From NCBI GenBank assembly GCA_037577475.1, contig CM075187.1, positions 21,730,810 to 21,794,809 on the forward strand: a stretch of DNA of 64,000 nt. The letters are read 5' to 3'. The notes under the pieces were generated by a model that saw nothing but the letters and a program-made list of their open reading frames with translations, was not told the origin of the DNA and ran no database searches. Made by a program: the position numbers and the translations under genes. Shown here one piece after another: positions 1-11,101 of this stretch (position 1 is its first letter; each line of letters begins with the position of its first letter). The DNA comes from Chaunax sp. Z400. Its lineage: Eukaryota; Chordata; Actinopteri; Lophiiformes; Chaunacidae.

Positions 1-58
1 TCAAACTCCAGCTCATCTGGAGCCGTGTCAGCGTCGCTCACTGCCAACTGCTGACCGC
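1..58 (-). CDS. fras1: fras1 exon w23 (start of CSPG repeat 5), cut by window edge
   Basis: The acceptor reads TGTGTGTAG before position 58, and the exon enters in phase 1. The split codon with w22 gives Gly, followed by GQQLAVSDADTAPDELEF. The acidic D-x-D-T-A-P-x-E-L pattern is the usual entry to a CSPG repeat, and human FRAS1 has a similar DAETAPKEL at this point (recalled). The exon continues beyond position 1, so its length is unknown. The polypyrimidine tract is poor and UG-rich. Confidence 0.9.
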
Positions 59-299
59 CTACACACACAAACAAGAAGAAAGAAGGGGAGAAGGAGAAAC
101 TTAACTGTCTGTATCAGATGCATGCGCTCACGTACACATAACTCTTTAACCAGCGTTGTAAATCATCAGGGCCACAATTCAGGGCTCATTACCTCACACA
201 GATCACTACATCACTTCCTGGACCCTCTACACCACAGGCTGTCTTTGTGGAAATTAGTATTAGTGCTGTCTATTTGTGTGTGTGTGTGTGTGTGTTTAC
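59..299. other. fras1 intron w22-w23
   Basis: This 241-nt intron, read on the minus strand, begins GTAAACACAC and runs straight into a CA repeat (about 275-296). No other feature was seen. Confidence 0.85.
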
Positions 300-431
300 C
301 TATGGGAGCCTGTCCTCCCACGCTGACCTCCAGCAGCGGGTCTAGAACCTGAAACACCGGCGGCTGCTGATGGTTCGACAGCAGCAGGATTGCAAAGTCC
401 AGCTCAGGAGTGGTGTGTTCGCCGTCTGACA
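300..431 (-). CDS. fras1: fras1 exon w22 (end of CSPG repeat 4)
   Basis: The exon is 132 nt, phase 1-1. The codon shared with w21 gives the Val of YFT-VSDGEH. The product continues TTPELDFAILLLSNHQQPP and then VFQVLDPLLEVSVGGQAPIG. V-S-D-G-E-H followed by a hydrophobic strand is the classic final strand of a CSPG repeat, and the rest is the linker to repeat 5. The acceptor is preceded by a UG repeat and CUUAG, and the donor GTAAAC leads directly into a CA repeat. Skipping the exon would keep the frame and remove 44 residues. Confidence 0.96.
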
Positions 432-435
432 CTAA

Positions 436-451
436 GACACACACACACACA
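436..451. repeat. short (AC)n abutting the w22 acceptor
   Basis: About eight CA units on the plus strand lie immediately upstream of w22 in the transcript. There they form a UG run in place of most of the polypyrimidine tract, leaving only CUU before the AG. Confidence 0.9.
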
Positions 452-1650
452 GATTACAGAAATGACACTGAGAACGATGAAAATGCTCGATACATGAAAA
501 AAGTCATGAAATTAATCAGACAAGCAAAGACTTTCTGAAACACAAACACATCTGATAATAATTGAAATTGGTAAAAAAAAAATCAAAAAATCTAATCAGG
601 TTCCTTGAGTGAGCTCCTCTGTTAAGATTATTAATATGAGAAAGAGAAAAAAAACATACAATCACAAGAGCTGTGATTAAAAGTCTCCATGAATCAGGAC
701 ACAATCAATTACAGCACAGCAATATATTACTTGTTCTGTTTGGAACATATTGGACACACAGACAGTGGGATATTTTGCAGGAGTTGTTTGTATGGATGTT
801 TTGATACTTGCTCTACACCCTCGAGTCTTGTTACTAAAATCCTTTAAAGGACATGAATTCAAGCGGATCAAACCACTCCGCTGTTCTCTGCAAAGGAAAC
901 AAACGGGCTTTGTACAGATTCCTTTTCAACCTACAAAGGGTGAGTATTTGATGCTCATAAATTTGATGCTTGGAAGAATTTCCTTTTGATTGAGGCTGCT
1001 GATTAATTACAGTGACTCAACAATTGAGTGATCAGATGGCGGATTTCTGGCCTGTAATGCAGCAGAAACAAACCGCCTATTAACCTCATGCAAATAGTAT
1101 AGTTCACATGGTTTAAACTGGGAGGTCGTTCCTGCCTAGCTTTATGTTAACATAATTAGTTAACTTTATTCTAATGTGGATATCAGTAGTACATATAAGT
1201 GTAGTATAGTCCAATGCTCCATTACATGCAAATTAAATTCTAAATTATGCATGTATCAAATTATACTCAATTATGGCTATTGCTATATAATTGATGAGAC
1301 AGCCCACACTGTTGTGTAAGAGCTGCTGACCTGTATACAGAGTATAAAACAGGTTCAACATATCTGTTTTAATGCATGCAGACAATTAGTCATTTTATTT
1401 ATCTATGTGAACTTGCTTGAAATGACCAATAGATTTGATTCTGACACAAAAATGGCCCATTTTAGAGAGTCAAACAACTTATATTTACTATTTATACTAT
1501 ATATGCTACAGGTATATATGTCTATATATACTTTGTACCAGAAACAAATAATAAAAACTGTTGCATTTTCTACTGGCCACCAAAAAACAACTTTTCAGTA
1601 CCAAGTACCTAGTTAGATGGATGGAGGATAGAAGTATCAGAGGCCTCACT

Positions 1651-1661
1651 GTGTGTGTGTC

Positions 1662-1747
<86 letters not shown>
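1651..1747. repeat. (GT)n microsatellite, 97 bp
   Basis: A nearly pure GT run, interrupted only near 1661-1666. It is the CA-type dinucleotide repeat typical of fish introns and probably polymorphic in length. Confidence 0.98.
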
Positions 1748-1748
<1 letters not shown>

Positions 1749-1984
1749 CTCAAGGTCTACACTAAAGTGAAAACAAAACTTTAGCGACGCCTCTGAACAA
1801 TCGTAAACACATATTTTCCACACAGCTCCTGCTGGGGATAGAGGTAAACAGCAGGGCCCCTTCAAACAACACACAGTAAACAAAGGAGACTTGATCTGAT
1901 CAGGCTAAAGGTCAATGAGCCAGACCAGGAAATCACTGCGGATGTGAAGCCAGATTTGTGCCAAAGCAAATTTAACAAAGAGCA

Positions 1985-2660
1985 AAGTGGCAGAGGTGAG
2001 ATGGAGGAGGAGCAAAGTATAGGAGTAGAGAAGAGGGATGGAGGGGACAGATTTAGTGCATGGAGAAAAATGGGGACGAGAGGAGAAAAAAGATAATGTG
2101 AAGGAGTGAAGGAAGGAGCATGAGAATGATCTATGAAGATTGAAAGAAGGAGGATGGAAACCGGACAGGAAGAGAAAGGAGAGATCGATGGAGGGCAGCA
2201 AATGAGAATATGAAGAAAGCAAAGGTGGGAAATGCAGAGAAAGGGAAAAAAAGAGGAGAAATTGACGTCAGAGAAGAGCAACGAGAAGAATTTAGAGCAT
2301 TACGTTAGCAAAAATGTCAAAACAAAAAAGAAAACACAATAAAAGTAGAGGTGAAGGGGGAGGACAATGGGAGGAGTCACTGAATAAAAAAAAGGAGAGG
2401 GGAGAGAGAAGAAGTGATGGTGAGGAAAGAGAAAACAAATATTTTAGTCAAAGATGAAAGGGTTCAGGGGAGTAGCCAGGAGGAGAATATGAGGGTGGAG
2501 GCGGAGGTGAGGATGGAAAAATGAGACGGAGAGGATTCAGCATGAAAAGACGAGAGGAGGTGGAAGAAACATACGCCGGATGTTTGGAAGCACTAAAGAG
2601 GAGAGAATGAAGGGTAGAGAGGAAATAATCCTCCTCCTCCTCCTCCTCCTCATCCTCTCT
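1985..2660. repeat. Purine-rich (plus strand) tract with (TCC)n end
   Basis: Most of about 600 bp is A/G on the plus strand, with many GAGAGGA and GAAAGA words, so the pre-mRNA is pyrimidine-rich here. From 2632 to 2652 the bias flips to a (TCC)n run, which is (GGA)n in the transcript and lies just downstream of microexon w21. It is low-complexity sequence with no coding signal. Confidence 0.8.
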
Positions 2661-2685
2661 AAACTGAGGAAGGTGAAGCATTTAC

Positions 2686-2718
2686 CTGTGAAATAGATGC
2701 TCAGTGACTCTGGCAGAC
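2686..2718 (-). CDS. fras1: fras1 microexon w21 (CSPG repeat 4)
   Basis: The exon is only 33 nt, phase 1-1, and adds LPESLSIYFT plus split codons. The acceptor has a good pyrimidine tract (CTTTTCCTTAATCCTGACAG) and the donor is CACAG-GTAAAT. Joined to its neighbours it reads FIG-LPESLSIYFT-VSDGEH. Human FRAS1 has FAGLPESVKFHFTVSDGEH at this place (recalled), which confirms a very short exon. Skipping would keep the frame and remove one strand of the CSPG fold. Confidence 0.94.
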
Positions 2719-4038
2719 CTGTCAGGATTAAGGAAAAGAAAACTTTTATTGCGGTGAGGTGATAAAAGTGAAAAACAGTGGGTTCAGGCATACTTGACAG
2801 GGTGCTGCAGCGAACATAAAAACTGAACGGATGATGCCATCATACATTAAACCCAGGAGGCAATGATGATAATTTAGTGCTGCAAAGCTTTCTGTTGGAG
2901 CGCCACAAACCCAGATTAAGAGAAATCTAAATCATTCTTGATCTTGGATTATGGGTTATCTTTTGGAATGCATGCATCTTAGAGACAGCTGAGATTTACT
3001 TTGAAAATGTCTTACAAGCCCACGCATAGTTTGTTTTTTTAAACAGTTAAATCCACTCAATTCATCATGTATTGTATTCATCAGTTACTGTTTATATCTT
3101 GGCGTTATGGATTTAACAATCCAGGGCATAAAAAAAATGATGAGTTTCACAAATTGACGGACTGTGAAAAGTGAACCAAACCTTAAAATCAATATGAAGG
3201 GTGTCGACCGACCGACGCCTGTAGTAAGATTATTCTCTGTGCTGAGTCATCATCAAGAGAGTTTTTGGCTAAACTGATAAACAAATGTATTGCAGTAGTC
3301 TTGCTTAGTAGTGTTAGGTCATAGAGAATTTATACAGCAATAGTAGGGCTGTTATCAAACTTTAGAAGGTGGTCATTTCCCATGAGTTGTTGTTGCCACC
3401 TGAAGTGACATCACATCCTCTGAAAACTCAAGTGAACTCCTGAGATAAACATTCCCAGGGCGAAGGAGGGTGAATAATTCATTCATACATACATTATATG
3501 TATGAAAGTATTCGGACACACCTCTTAATATGGAGGAAGAATAATTGTATGGGGTTGTTGGGTTAGGCCCCTTAGTTCTAGTGAAGGGAAAACTTAATGC
3601 TTCAGCAGACCAAGACATTTTGGACAATTCTAGGCTTCCAACTTTGTGGGACCAGTTTGGGGAAGGCCCTTTCCAGTTCTAGCATGACTGTGCCCCAGTG
3701 GTCAAAGCAAGGTCCATAAACTCCATATTAATGCCTATGAATTTAGACGGGATGTTATATAAGCTCCTGTAGGTGTAAGGGCCAAGTGTCCCAATACTTT
3801 TGTCCATATATTGTACATCTCCAGGAAATTTAACCATGCATTACTAAACAAAAAACATTTTTAATACATCCTGGAGGCAACAATTACACAGTTAAAACAC
3901 TGTTTCATTTGGGGCAATAGTGGATGTTCTTGTCACGACACAATAGACGATGTTCTCGTATCGACACAGCTGAAAATTGTCTATCAGATTAAATCCTTAT
4001 GTGACTTGTTAACGAGTGTGTGCATGTTTGTATCTCAC
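2719..4038. other. fras1 intron w20-w21
   Basis: A 1.3-kb intron containing the Tc1-like remnant at 3492-3813. The rest is unremarkable AT-rich sequence. Confidence 0.85.
3492..3813 (+). mobile_element. Tc1-like DNA transposon remnant, internally deleted
   Basis: The element is flanked on both sides by TA (3490-3491 and 3814-3815), the Tc1/mariner target duplication. Its ends are inverted: left CATTATATG.A.GAAAGTATT and right AATACTTTTGTCCATATATTG. The interior contains the plus-strand reading frame of the C-terminal half of a fish Tc1-type transposase (around CTTAATGCTTCAGCAGACC and CATGACTGTGCCCC). After about 3716 it jumps directly to the 3' non-coding end, so the middle is missing. At about 322 bp it is non-autonomous and dead. 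Confidence 0.88.
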
Positions 4039-4176
4039 CAATAAAGGAGTACTGGTAGAGCTCCTGCAGGTGTGAAGGGGCCTGCGGTGGTCTGTAGATG
4101 ATTTTCCCCTCATTGACGTCAGCCTGAGTGAAATATGTCACCGGTGTGTACGGTCTGTCCCGATGCTCCATCGCAC
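4039..4176 (-). CDS. fras1: fras1 exon w20 (CSPG repeat 4)
   Basis: The exon is 138 nt, phase 1-1. It encodes AMEHRDRPYTPVTYFTQADV, then NEGKIIYRPPQAPSHLQELY and QYSFIG. F-T-Q-x-D-V-N-E-G-K-I-x-Y is the hallmark CSPG core. Human FRAS1 has IEHRDHPHSPIRYFTQEDINQGKVMYRPP here (recalled in parts). The donor is G-GTGAGA and the acceptor TGTCCTCAG, both strong. Confidence 0.97.
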
Positions 4177-5271
4177 CTGAGGACAAGCAGGAGAGGGGGA
4201 AATTCTTCAGACATTCATCTTGTGTCTCATGCTGGGGTATTAGATTCAGAATTGTTCCTCAGCTGGCTGTTCTCAGGGCACAAATGAACTGCGTTGCTCT
4301 GCTAACAGAGACAAAGAACAACAGTTTCTTTAATAGATAACATACTGGTGAAAAAAGCAGAAGGGAAGAGAAGAAGAGGCCAAATTTCAATAAAGTGGGG
4401 GTAATTAGCATGACAGTTTATATGTACTTAATATGTCCTGTATATGTACAACTATGTACAGCTATGAAAAAAAACGCTGTTAACTTAAACAGTGTTCCTG
4501 CTTAGATTTAAGTTTTATTAGGCTATGTCTACTCAGCTTCTGCACATCTGAAAAATATTTCTCTTACAGGGGAATAAATCTAATTACAGAAAATTAAATG
4601 TTCATGACAAATGCTGCTGTTTATTATGAATGTGTTCCCCCGCCTTCTCGCTGGCTCTGTTTAAAATGATTTTCTCACTTTTTTTCATCAGTTCATTAGT
4701 TAGACGAATATGACTCATTGTAAATCATGTTTCCCTTTAATGAGGCAGAGAGCTGAAAATGACACACCAGTCTGTCAGATGGTGCAAATGCAGAAATGAA
4801 TGGCTCTAAAACCAGCATAAATGAAATCAACACTAATTTGCATGAAAATGTTCAGACTTAAAAAGAGTAATTAAATAATTTTGGAGGATGGAAACGGCAC
4901 ATAGCTGCTTTATAAAAAACACATTGTTAGTGTCTGGCTTGTACTCCCAGCTGGGAAAACCTGAATCCTTCCTCCGGGTATTGAGGCAAAAATTCTGTAT
5001 TGTTGATACGAGAATTTAAAATAATCTAATCTAACACTCAATTTTATTTATCCAGAGAAGATTATGTAGTTGTAAAACTATTTTTTTTTTATTATCATTT
5101 TCCACTTTGATACCAGGAAGTTGCAAAGAAAAACTTTGGATCAATACGCAGAAAATCAGACTGCCTTGCTCATGGGCGCCTAATAATGAGAAACAGCATA
5201 TTATATATAATAATATACACCATCATTATGTGGGAAACCTAATTGTGTGTGTGCGTCTGTGTGTGTGAGAC
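4177..5271. other. fras1 intron w19-w20
   Basis: A 1.1-kb AT-rich intron. No repeat or gene was recognised, apart from a CA-rich start of the intron in transcript sense next to the w19 donor (5242-5270). Confidence 0.8.
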
Positions 5272-5386
5272 CTTGTCCTGGCGGTAGGGCTTTGGTGATA
5301 TTGTAGATGAGCTTCTCGTTGGGAGTCTCAGTGTCGATGAAGGACAGAGCTGCAGGTGTAATCTCTGTCACTCTGTCCTCCAGAGC
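5272..5386 (-). CDS. fras1: fras1 exon w19 (start of CSPG repeat 4)
   Basis: The exon is 115 nt, phase 0-1. It encodes ALEDRVTEITPAALSFIDTE, then TPNEKLIYNITKALPPGQG. The pattern L-S-F-I-D-T-E-x-P-x-x-x-L-I-Y-N-I-T opens the repeat; human has LSFINSEKPSGKIVYNIT (recalled). NIT is a potential N-glycosylation site. The acceptor is CATGTGTGCAG. The donor, CAAG-GTCTCA, departs from GTRAGT and is followed by CA repeats. Skipping would shift the frame. Confidence 0.95.
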
Positions 5387-6116
5387 CTGCACACATGCAC
5401 AAACAGACCAATTTACACACACAGACACACACACACACACACACACACATTATATACACACATGCTGAGGAGGGAACGGCGGTAAAACAACAACTACTTG
5501 ATCCGCCAACTCTGAGACACCTCATGTGTTTAGAACTGAGGACAGGACAAAGACACAGAAAACAAGCCACACAAACAGCTGTTTCTCTTCTCTTCACTGC
5601 AGCTATAGTAGTTCAAGGGTTCCTACTTTATTTCTAATTAAAAAAAAAACATTTTCCAGGACATTACAGGCAATTCTTAAATGCTAATTTCTTATCTTAA
5701 GAAATAAAATTAAGTGTAACTTAATGGTAACATGGAAAGCAGGGGAGTCTGAAATACAGTAAGCTAAGATAAGTCTGACTTTAGTGAGCCAGAAGTAGCG
5801 CATGAGGATTTATGTTAGGTTTTCAACAAGTAAAAAACAGCATAAAATGTTAATGACAGATGCAGAAGACAAACAGCTGAATGAATTCTGAATGTCTGTG
5901 TTGACTTTTGATCAGAAGAGCTCTGAACGTGTGACCCACTAGAATCATGATACAATGCTTAAATGCGCGTATTATAAATGTAAACAGTGTTACAGTATAT
6001 AAATTCATTTTACCTTAGCTTTTATAGCCTTTTACTATTATGAATACCTTAATAATAATAATTCTAAAAACTTACTATACAGAAGTTGGCTAAGTTTGCC
6101 ATTTCCCAGCCCCTAC
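5387..6116. other. fras1 intron w18-w19
   Basis: A 730-nt intron with a CA microsatellite at 5415-5449, 30-60 nt upstream of the w19 acceptor in the transcript. The remainder is AT-rich without recognisable features. Confidence 0.85.
5415..5449. repeat. (CA)n microsatellite near w19 acceptor
   Basis: An AC run on the plus strand, which is a UG repeat in the fras1 pre-mRNA just upstream of exon w19. Confidence 0.95.
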
Positions 6117-6233
6117 CGTGATCTGTAGGTCACAATCAGGAGCCAGCTGAGGGAATCCTGGGATCTGAGGTAAGACTCCTATGGTAAAGGTCTGGGCATT
6201 GCTCTGTATGACTGGCGCTGCCTCTGTGGAAAC
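6117..6233 (-). CDS. fras1: fras1 exon w18 (end of CSPG repeat 3, linker)
   Basis: The exon is 117 nt, phase 0-0, encoding VSTEAAPVIQSNAQTFTIGV, then LPQIPGFPQLAPDCDLQIT. T-F-T-I-x-V-L-P-Q is the last strand of the repeat, like human FNIAILPQTPEAP (recalled). The acceptor is ACTTGTCTGCAG and the donor ACG-GTAGGG. It carries one unpaired Cys (PDCD). Skipping would keep the frame. Confidence 0.95.
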
Positions 6234-6824
6234 CTGCAGACAAGTAAAAACATCCAATCTTATACTAGAGATTGAAAACCTCTTGATAAATACACACTGA
6301 ATGCACCTATTATATATCCCTTACATATCCCTTCTCCCTCACTTCCGTCCTCTACACCCTCTAAACTTCTCTTACCTTGAAGTTTGAGATCTCAATATGC
6401 AGCACATTATGTGAATACATTTCTGTTCCTCTGCACTCTGGCTCATGTATTACACATTTTGTCTGAGTGACGGAGGTGATGACAGGCTGGGAATGAAACT
6501 CAAGGTAGTGATCTCGTTGTTCAGCTGACCATTGTTTATGTACAAATCTGTGTCCAGTTTCAGGGGACTTATTGTACTCACTGGAGCAAAAACACACTGA
6601 TTACTTTTATATGACTTTCTAAAATCCATAAAAACATTTCAGAGTGTGAAATGCATAAAGGAGAGGGAGTTTTGTCAGGCAGCTGTTGATGAATTTGGAC
6701 ACTTTAATAGCACACCTTCTGCTGATGTTCTGGTCTTTCTGTGATGTAAATTGAAAATAATGATAATTCCCCTCCTTTTCAAACACACAGCACCATCTGT
6801 CTGAAATCATATCTTCCATTAAGC

Positions 6825-6827
<3 letters not shown>

Positions 6828-6894
<67 letters not shown>

Positions 6895-6899
6895 TATAT
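6828..6899. repeat. (AT)n microsatellite, 72 bp
   Basis: An almost pure TA run with AAATAAAT interruptions near its right end. Confidence 0.97.
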
Positions 6900-9055
6900 T
6901 CATAACCTGCAGTCATTGTCAGGCAATATTTCTGCCATGAAAATGTTATTTTTAGATAGAAAAGATAATAATCAATGGTCAAACAATAGTTTAAATCATA
7001 AAATAATGATATAATAGTATTATCTATAATCATCCTTCGGTCAGTATTCAGTTACTGTTCGATTGCCCCTTTTTGTTTTTAAGTGTAATTTAACAATACA
7101 TCTGATTTTTGCATTTTTAAACTACATGTATAGTCATTTTATTGCACTTCCCACTAGTCCTGGTTCCATTTTATAGTGTTCATTACAACAGAAGTTAATT
7201 TTCTGTTTTCTGGAGGGGACTCTGTAATCTCTCTTCCATCTCCCCAAAAATCTGTGCATATGGGTTCAAACGTATTTTTTGTGTGTGTGTGTGTGTGTGA
7301 AGGAGGTGTGCTCAAGAATAAACGGCTCATTAATTTGCTATTTGAACATTTGCTGCCTGGAAGCGTTTACCTGCCACATATGAAGTGATGCATGTGAGGT
7401 TGATTTGGAATAAACAGATGAAATGCTAGGATGAGCCGGCAAGTCGTCCAAACTAAGCAATTAAATACAGCAAGTCATTTCTCATTATGTCCAAGAATGA
7501 CCAATTTGATTGTTTTCTGATCCCACACAGCTATCAGTAGGAGATCATCGTTTGTCAGTGACTTGTAAAAAACATAAGGATATGAAAGCTATGTTTTACG
7601 TTTGGTTTTGTTAAGGCACCTTAAACCATTTGGTTATGAACAGGAAAATGTTATGGTCTGGGTAAGAAAAAGAGGCAGTCAGGAAAGGTTTGAGAGGCTG
7701 GAGAGAAGAATTTTACTGCCCGCTCTAGTCAGAGGTTTCATGTTACATTATTTCATTTTCAGGAATGAACATGATAACGGCTAAAGGAGGAATTACTTGA
7801 TTATGTTGAAGGTAAATTCATCTTTACTGTAGTAAACAGGTAGGAAACAGGAAATGAACTGTATTCTCCAAGAGGTCTTGTCCAGCTGTAACAAACTTTT
7901 ACAACTTTCATTTTGTTCCTGACAGAGGCTCCAGTCAGGTGTAAACATTCACACACATGGATTGTTTTACACAAACATTAAATGCAGTTCTATTCTTCCC
8001 AGGGACAGTGTGAATGAGCACAAGCTCTTCTGTCTTTGCAGACCTCTGTACTTTTGTTTGCTTACCATGCACATCATGATTTGAATTAGAAACTGAGATT
8101 AAATTAGAATTAAAGATTAAGTTGAGTTGAATTGCTGATAAGTGGTGGAAAAGCTGGTGGATCAGTCTAATCTCCTCTCCCTTCCAGTCTGAAAAGAAAA
8201 TAGAATTTCATTAGAATTTCTGCTCTTTTCCACCCACACTACTTTAATTACCTTTTTCTCTCTGTCACTTTTATATAATAACTGTGTGGTGGGAGCTCTA
8301 TTTCCCTAACTCAAGATCTCCAAAATATGCAGCCTTAACTTGTTTTGTCTCATGATTTACATAAGCAAAGGCAGCGACTGTGGTTGTTCATTCCAAGAGA
8401 CAACTTGTGTCACCACTTACTTATCCTGCTGCTGCTTGTTCCTATCGCATCAGTGGCATTTGGGAAATAAGAGTTCAGGAAGCTGTAGTCAGCTCTGACA
8501 GTCAGTGATGTGAAGCCTGGAGTCAGTGCCACCAACCACAAGAAATGAAGGTCAGGGAGGAGTTAGCTGGATTTATTGAAGGTGATGTGGTAAAGGTAAT
8601 AGGTAAATGATAATTATTCAATTGACTCAGTTCAACATAAATGATGTATCATCAGAAATACAAAACTAATTTACGTTCCAACAGCATGAGAGAAAAGGTT
8701 TTATCAACAGAAATCAGAGACTCACACCTCTTCTCCTAAATTAACTATAACTCACATACAAACCGTTTATTAATACACAGCTTGTGAATTATTATTATTA
8801 TATTTCCATTTCAACATGTTGGGTCCACTGGCTTGTGCTTGCATTTTCATGTGTGCCAAGGAGGCATTATAGTTTAAAAAGCTAACTCTAATATACCTAG
8901 CTAACTCTAACTCATATATTCAGATACTTATAGTTTTTATACTGCAAGTATACCTTTAAATTAATGGAAATTATATTCTTTACACTGTGGGTACAACATT
9001 CAACAAAAAACGCCTGTTTTTATAAATAAATATATAAATATGATATATAAATATT

Positions 9056-9056
9056 T

Positions 9057-9090
<34 letters not shown>
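9056..9090. repeat. (TG)n(TA)n compound microsatellite
   Basis: A short TG run passes directly into a TA run. Confidence 0.95.
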
Positions 9091-10922
9091 GTAAGTTATA
9101 AACTACACCTTAGATTTTTCATTTTTCATACTTTTTTTAAAAATCGATGTAATAATATAATAATAATTTTGATTAGTAGGATAAATCTATACCATGATGT
9201 TCTTTCTTTTGTCTTTTATATAGAAAAAAAAATTGGAAAGGAAATTTTTTCATTCCAGACAAAACTACACGTACTCCAAATCCCCATCATCCCCATCACC
9301 AACACAGTTTTGATGTGCAAAATCACAAGATGTCGTGTTGAGTGCAGTGTAGCCTACTTCCATTCAGCCCCTGATGTCCAGGTTGCAGAAGCATGAGCAT
9401 TTCTAACAAGGGCCCTCACACTGGTAAAAGCCAGCAGAGGACAATAATACCATCTTGACAAACCATCAAGTTGAATCACTACCTCTGATAATGACACAAA
9501 TGCTTCCAGCGGTTCACTTTTCTTTGCCATTGCTTTCCCACATCCTGTCAAAAAGATTAGACACTTGAGAATTTAATTTGACTCCAGCACTTAGTAATTG
9601 AAAGGCAATTGCCTTAATGGATGGAACCAAAATGTAGAAGGATGGTGGGAGAGAGAGATTGGTTGTGGCCACAATATCTCGGCTGGCTCTTGTTTTTCTA
9701 ATGAAGTCAAAGTGAAGCAGAGACTGGCTTGAAAGCATCTAACTGCAGCGTGACGAATGTTACATCACTTTTACTTGTCTTAGACTCGGAGCCAATTTCC
9801 AGGTAATTTAGTGCTATTTATGCCAATCAAGATAAGTCACAATGGGTTGATCTGGAGTGCCAATGAATCACAAAGGAAGTTTGGTGCCAAGGAAATTCAT
9901 AGTGGCTACACTTAAAGAAGAGTTGGAAATAAAAGGAAATAAACGAAGAGGAGCGACGTTGCATTAATACATCAGTATGTGGTTGGTGGTTAAAAGTCCT
10001 GAGTGATGAGTAGACTTCAACTTTTAAAATAAAGAACAAAGACGGATGGACATTTTTCATAGATATCTATAATCTGCACACTTTTATAGATGTACAGCGG
10101 TATAATGTTGTGGTTATAGGGAAACACAATAGAAGAAACGGTGGAGGAGGATGGAAGAGAGCAGGAGAGAAACAAAGAGATGCATGAGAAAAAGAGGAGG
10201 GGGTGAGAATTAAATCAAGCCGGAGGGAGAAAAGTTAGAGAGGTTGAAGAGTGAAGGAGAGAGGAGGTAAACACGAGGGAACATGAGTGTGAATTTCAAA
10301 CAACACTCCAGAGAGAGGATGAGGACACAAGAGAACAAACAACAAGGACGGCGACATGCATCTCTGTCACCGTCTCCTCCTCTTTTTCTTTGCGGGAAAG
10401 ACGTTTTCATCGGCCCCCTGAGGATTCCTCGTCTCACAGCATATTTATTTTCTTTTATCAGGTTTTTGAAAATATTTATACATACAGTGGTGGTACTACA
10501 CACTCAGCAACACACTCAGCAGAGAGTAAAAAAAAAACAACCGTGTCATGTATTTTTGCTATTTCGTATTATTCTCTACTGTATGTGAACCCATAATTCA
10601 TTTAGCATATATTAACTTTTGAGCTCACACGCTCAACAAATACATGTTATATTATTATATATTTATATTATTGATATATTATTTAAGTTTTTTACCATGT
10701 AGCTTTGGCATGGATGGATAGGATTATGTAAGAGAGCCTGAATAAAGAAGTAGTGTAATTAGACATGGAAAAGATCAGAAAAATAGACTTGAAGCTCGAC
10801 CTTATGGTGACTGCTGTGAGGATAAAACTGAAGGGAAACATTCAGACACCAGTGAGATGGATGACTTGAAAACATGGCTGAAACACTCCCAGTGTAAACA
10901 GCATAAAAGTACCAGCACTGAC

Positions 10923-11101
10923 CTGGAACTGGAAGGAGTCGCTGTTTGACCCTCTTCCAAAGTGGCGGTACCAGACGGTGCCGTCGTTGACATCCTGCTG
11001 GGTGAAGGAAGTGGTCGGTGTGAAGCCTTGGTCTTCCGTTAGCGAGGGGCTCCAGCCCTCTGCGGGGCCGTCAGCTGGCATGGACACCAGCACCACCTCT
11101 C
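10923..11101 (-). CDS. fras1: fras1 exon w17 (CSPG repeat 3)
   Basis: The exon is 179 nt, phase 1-0. It encodes EVVLVSMPADGPAEGWSPSL, then TEDQGFTPTTSFTQQDVNDG and TVWYRHFGRGSNSDSFQFQ. F-T-Q-Q-D-V-N-D-G-x-V-W-Y-R-H is nearly the human sequence FTQQDINEGVVWYRH (recalled), ending in the S-D-S-F-x-F strand. The acceptor is TTCTCTGTCCAG and the donor CCAG-GTCAGT. Confidence 0.97.

Larger units (their letters stand above)
432..2685. other. fras1 intron w21-w22
   Basis: This 2.25-kb intron is AT-rich from 460 to 1600. It holds a long GT microsatellite (1651-1747) and then a purine-rich stretch on the plus strand (about 1985-2660), listed separately. The reading frames opened by these repeats are low-complexity and not genes. 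Confidence 0.85.
6234..10922. other. fras1 intron w17-w18
   Basis: A 4.7-kb AT-rich intron. It holds an AT microsatellite (6828-6899), a short GT run (7278-7299), a mixed GT/AT run (9056-9090) and a purine-rich stretch (about 10120-10330). No coding sequence is supported. Confidence 0.85.

Noticed and set aside
1506..1883. Open frames made of Thr-His or Cys-Val repeats at the CA/GT runs (also 14663, 18928, 25708, 45517, 5201)
   Set aside because: They are translations of dinucleotide repeats, not proteins. The 5201 frame does contain real exon w19, but only between its splice sites.
1862..2281. 139-codon Ser/Leu/Phe-rich minus-strand frame
   Set aside because: It is produced by the pyrimidine-rich strand of the low-complexity tract.
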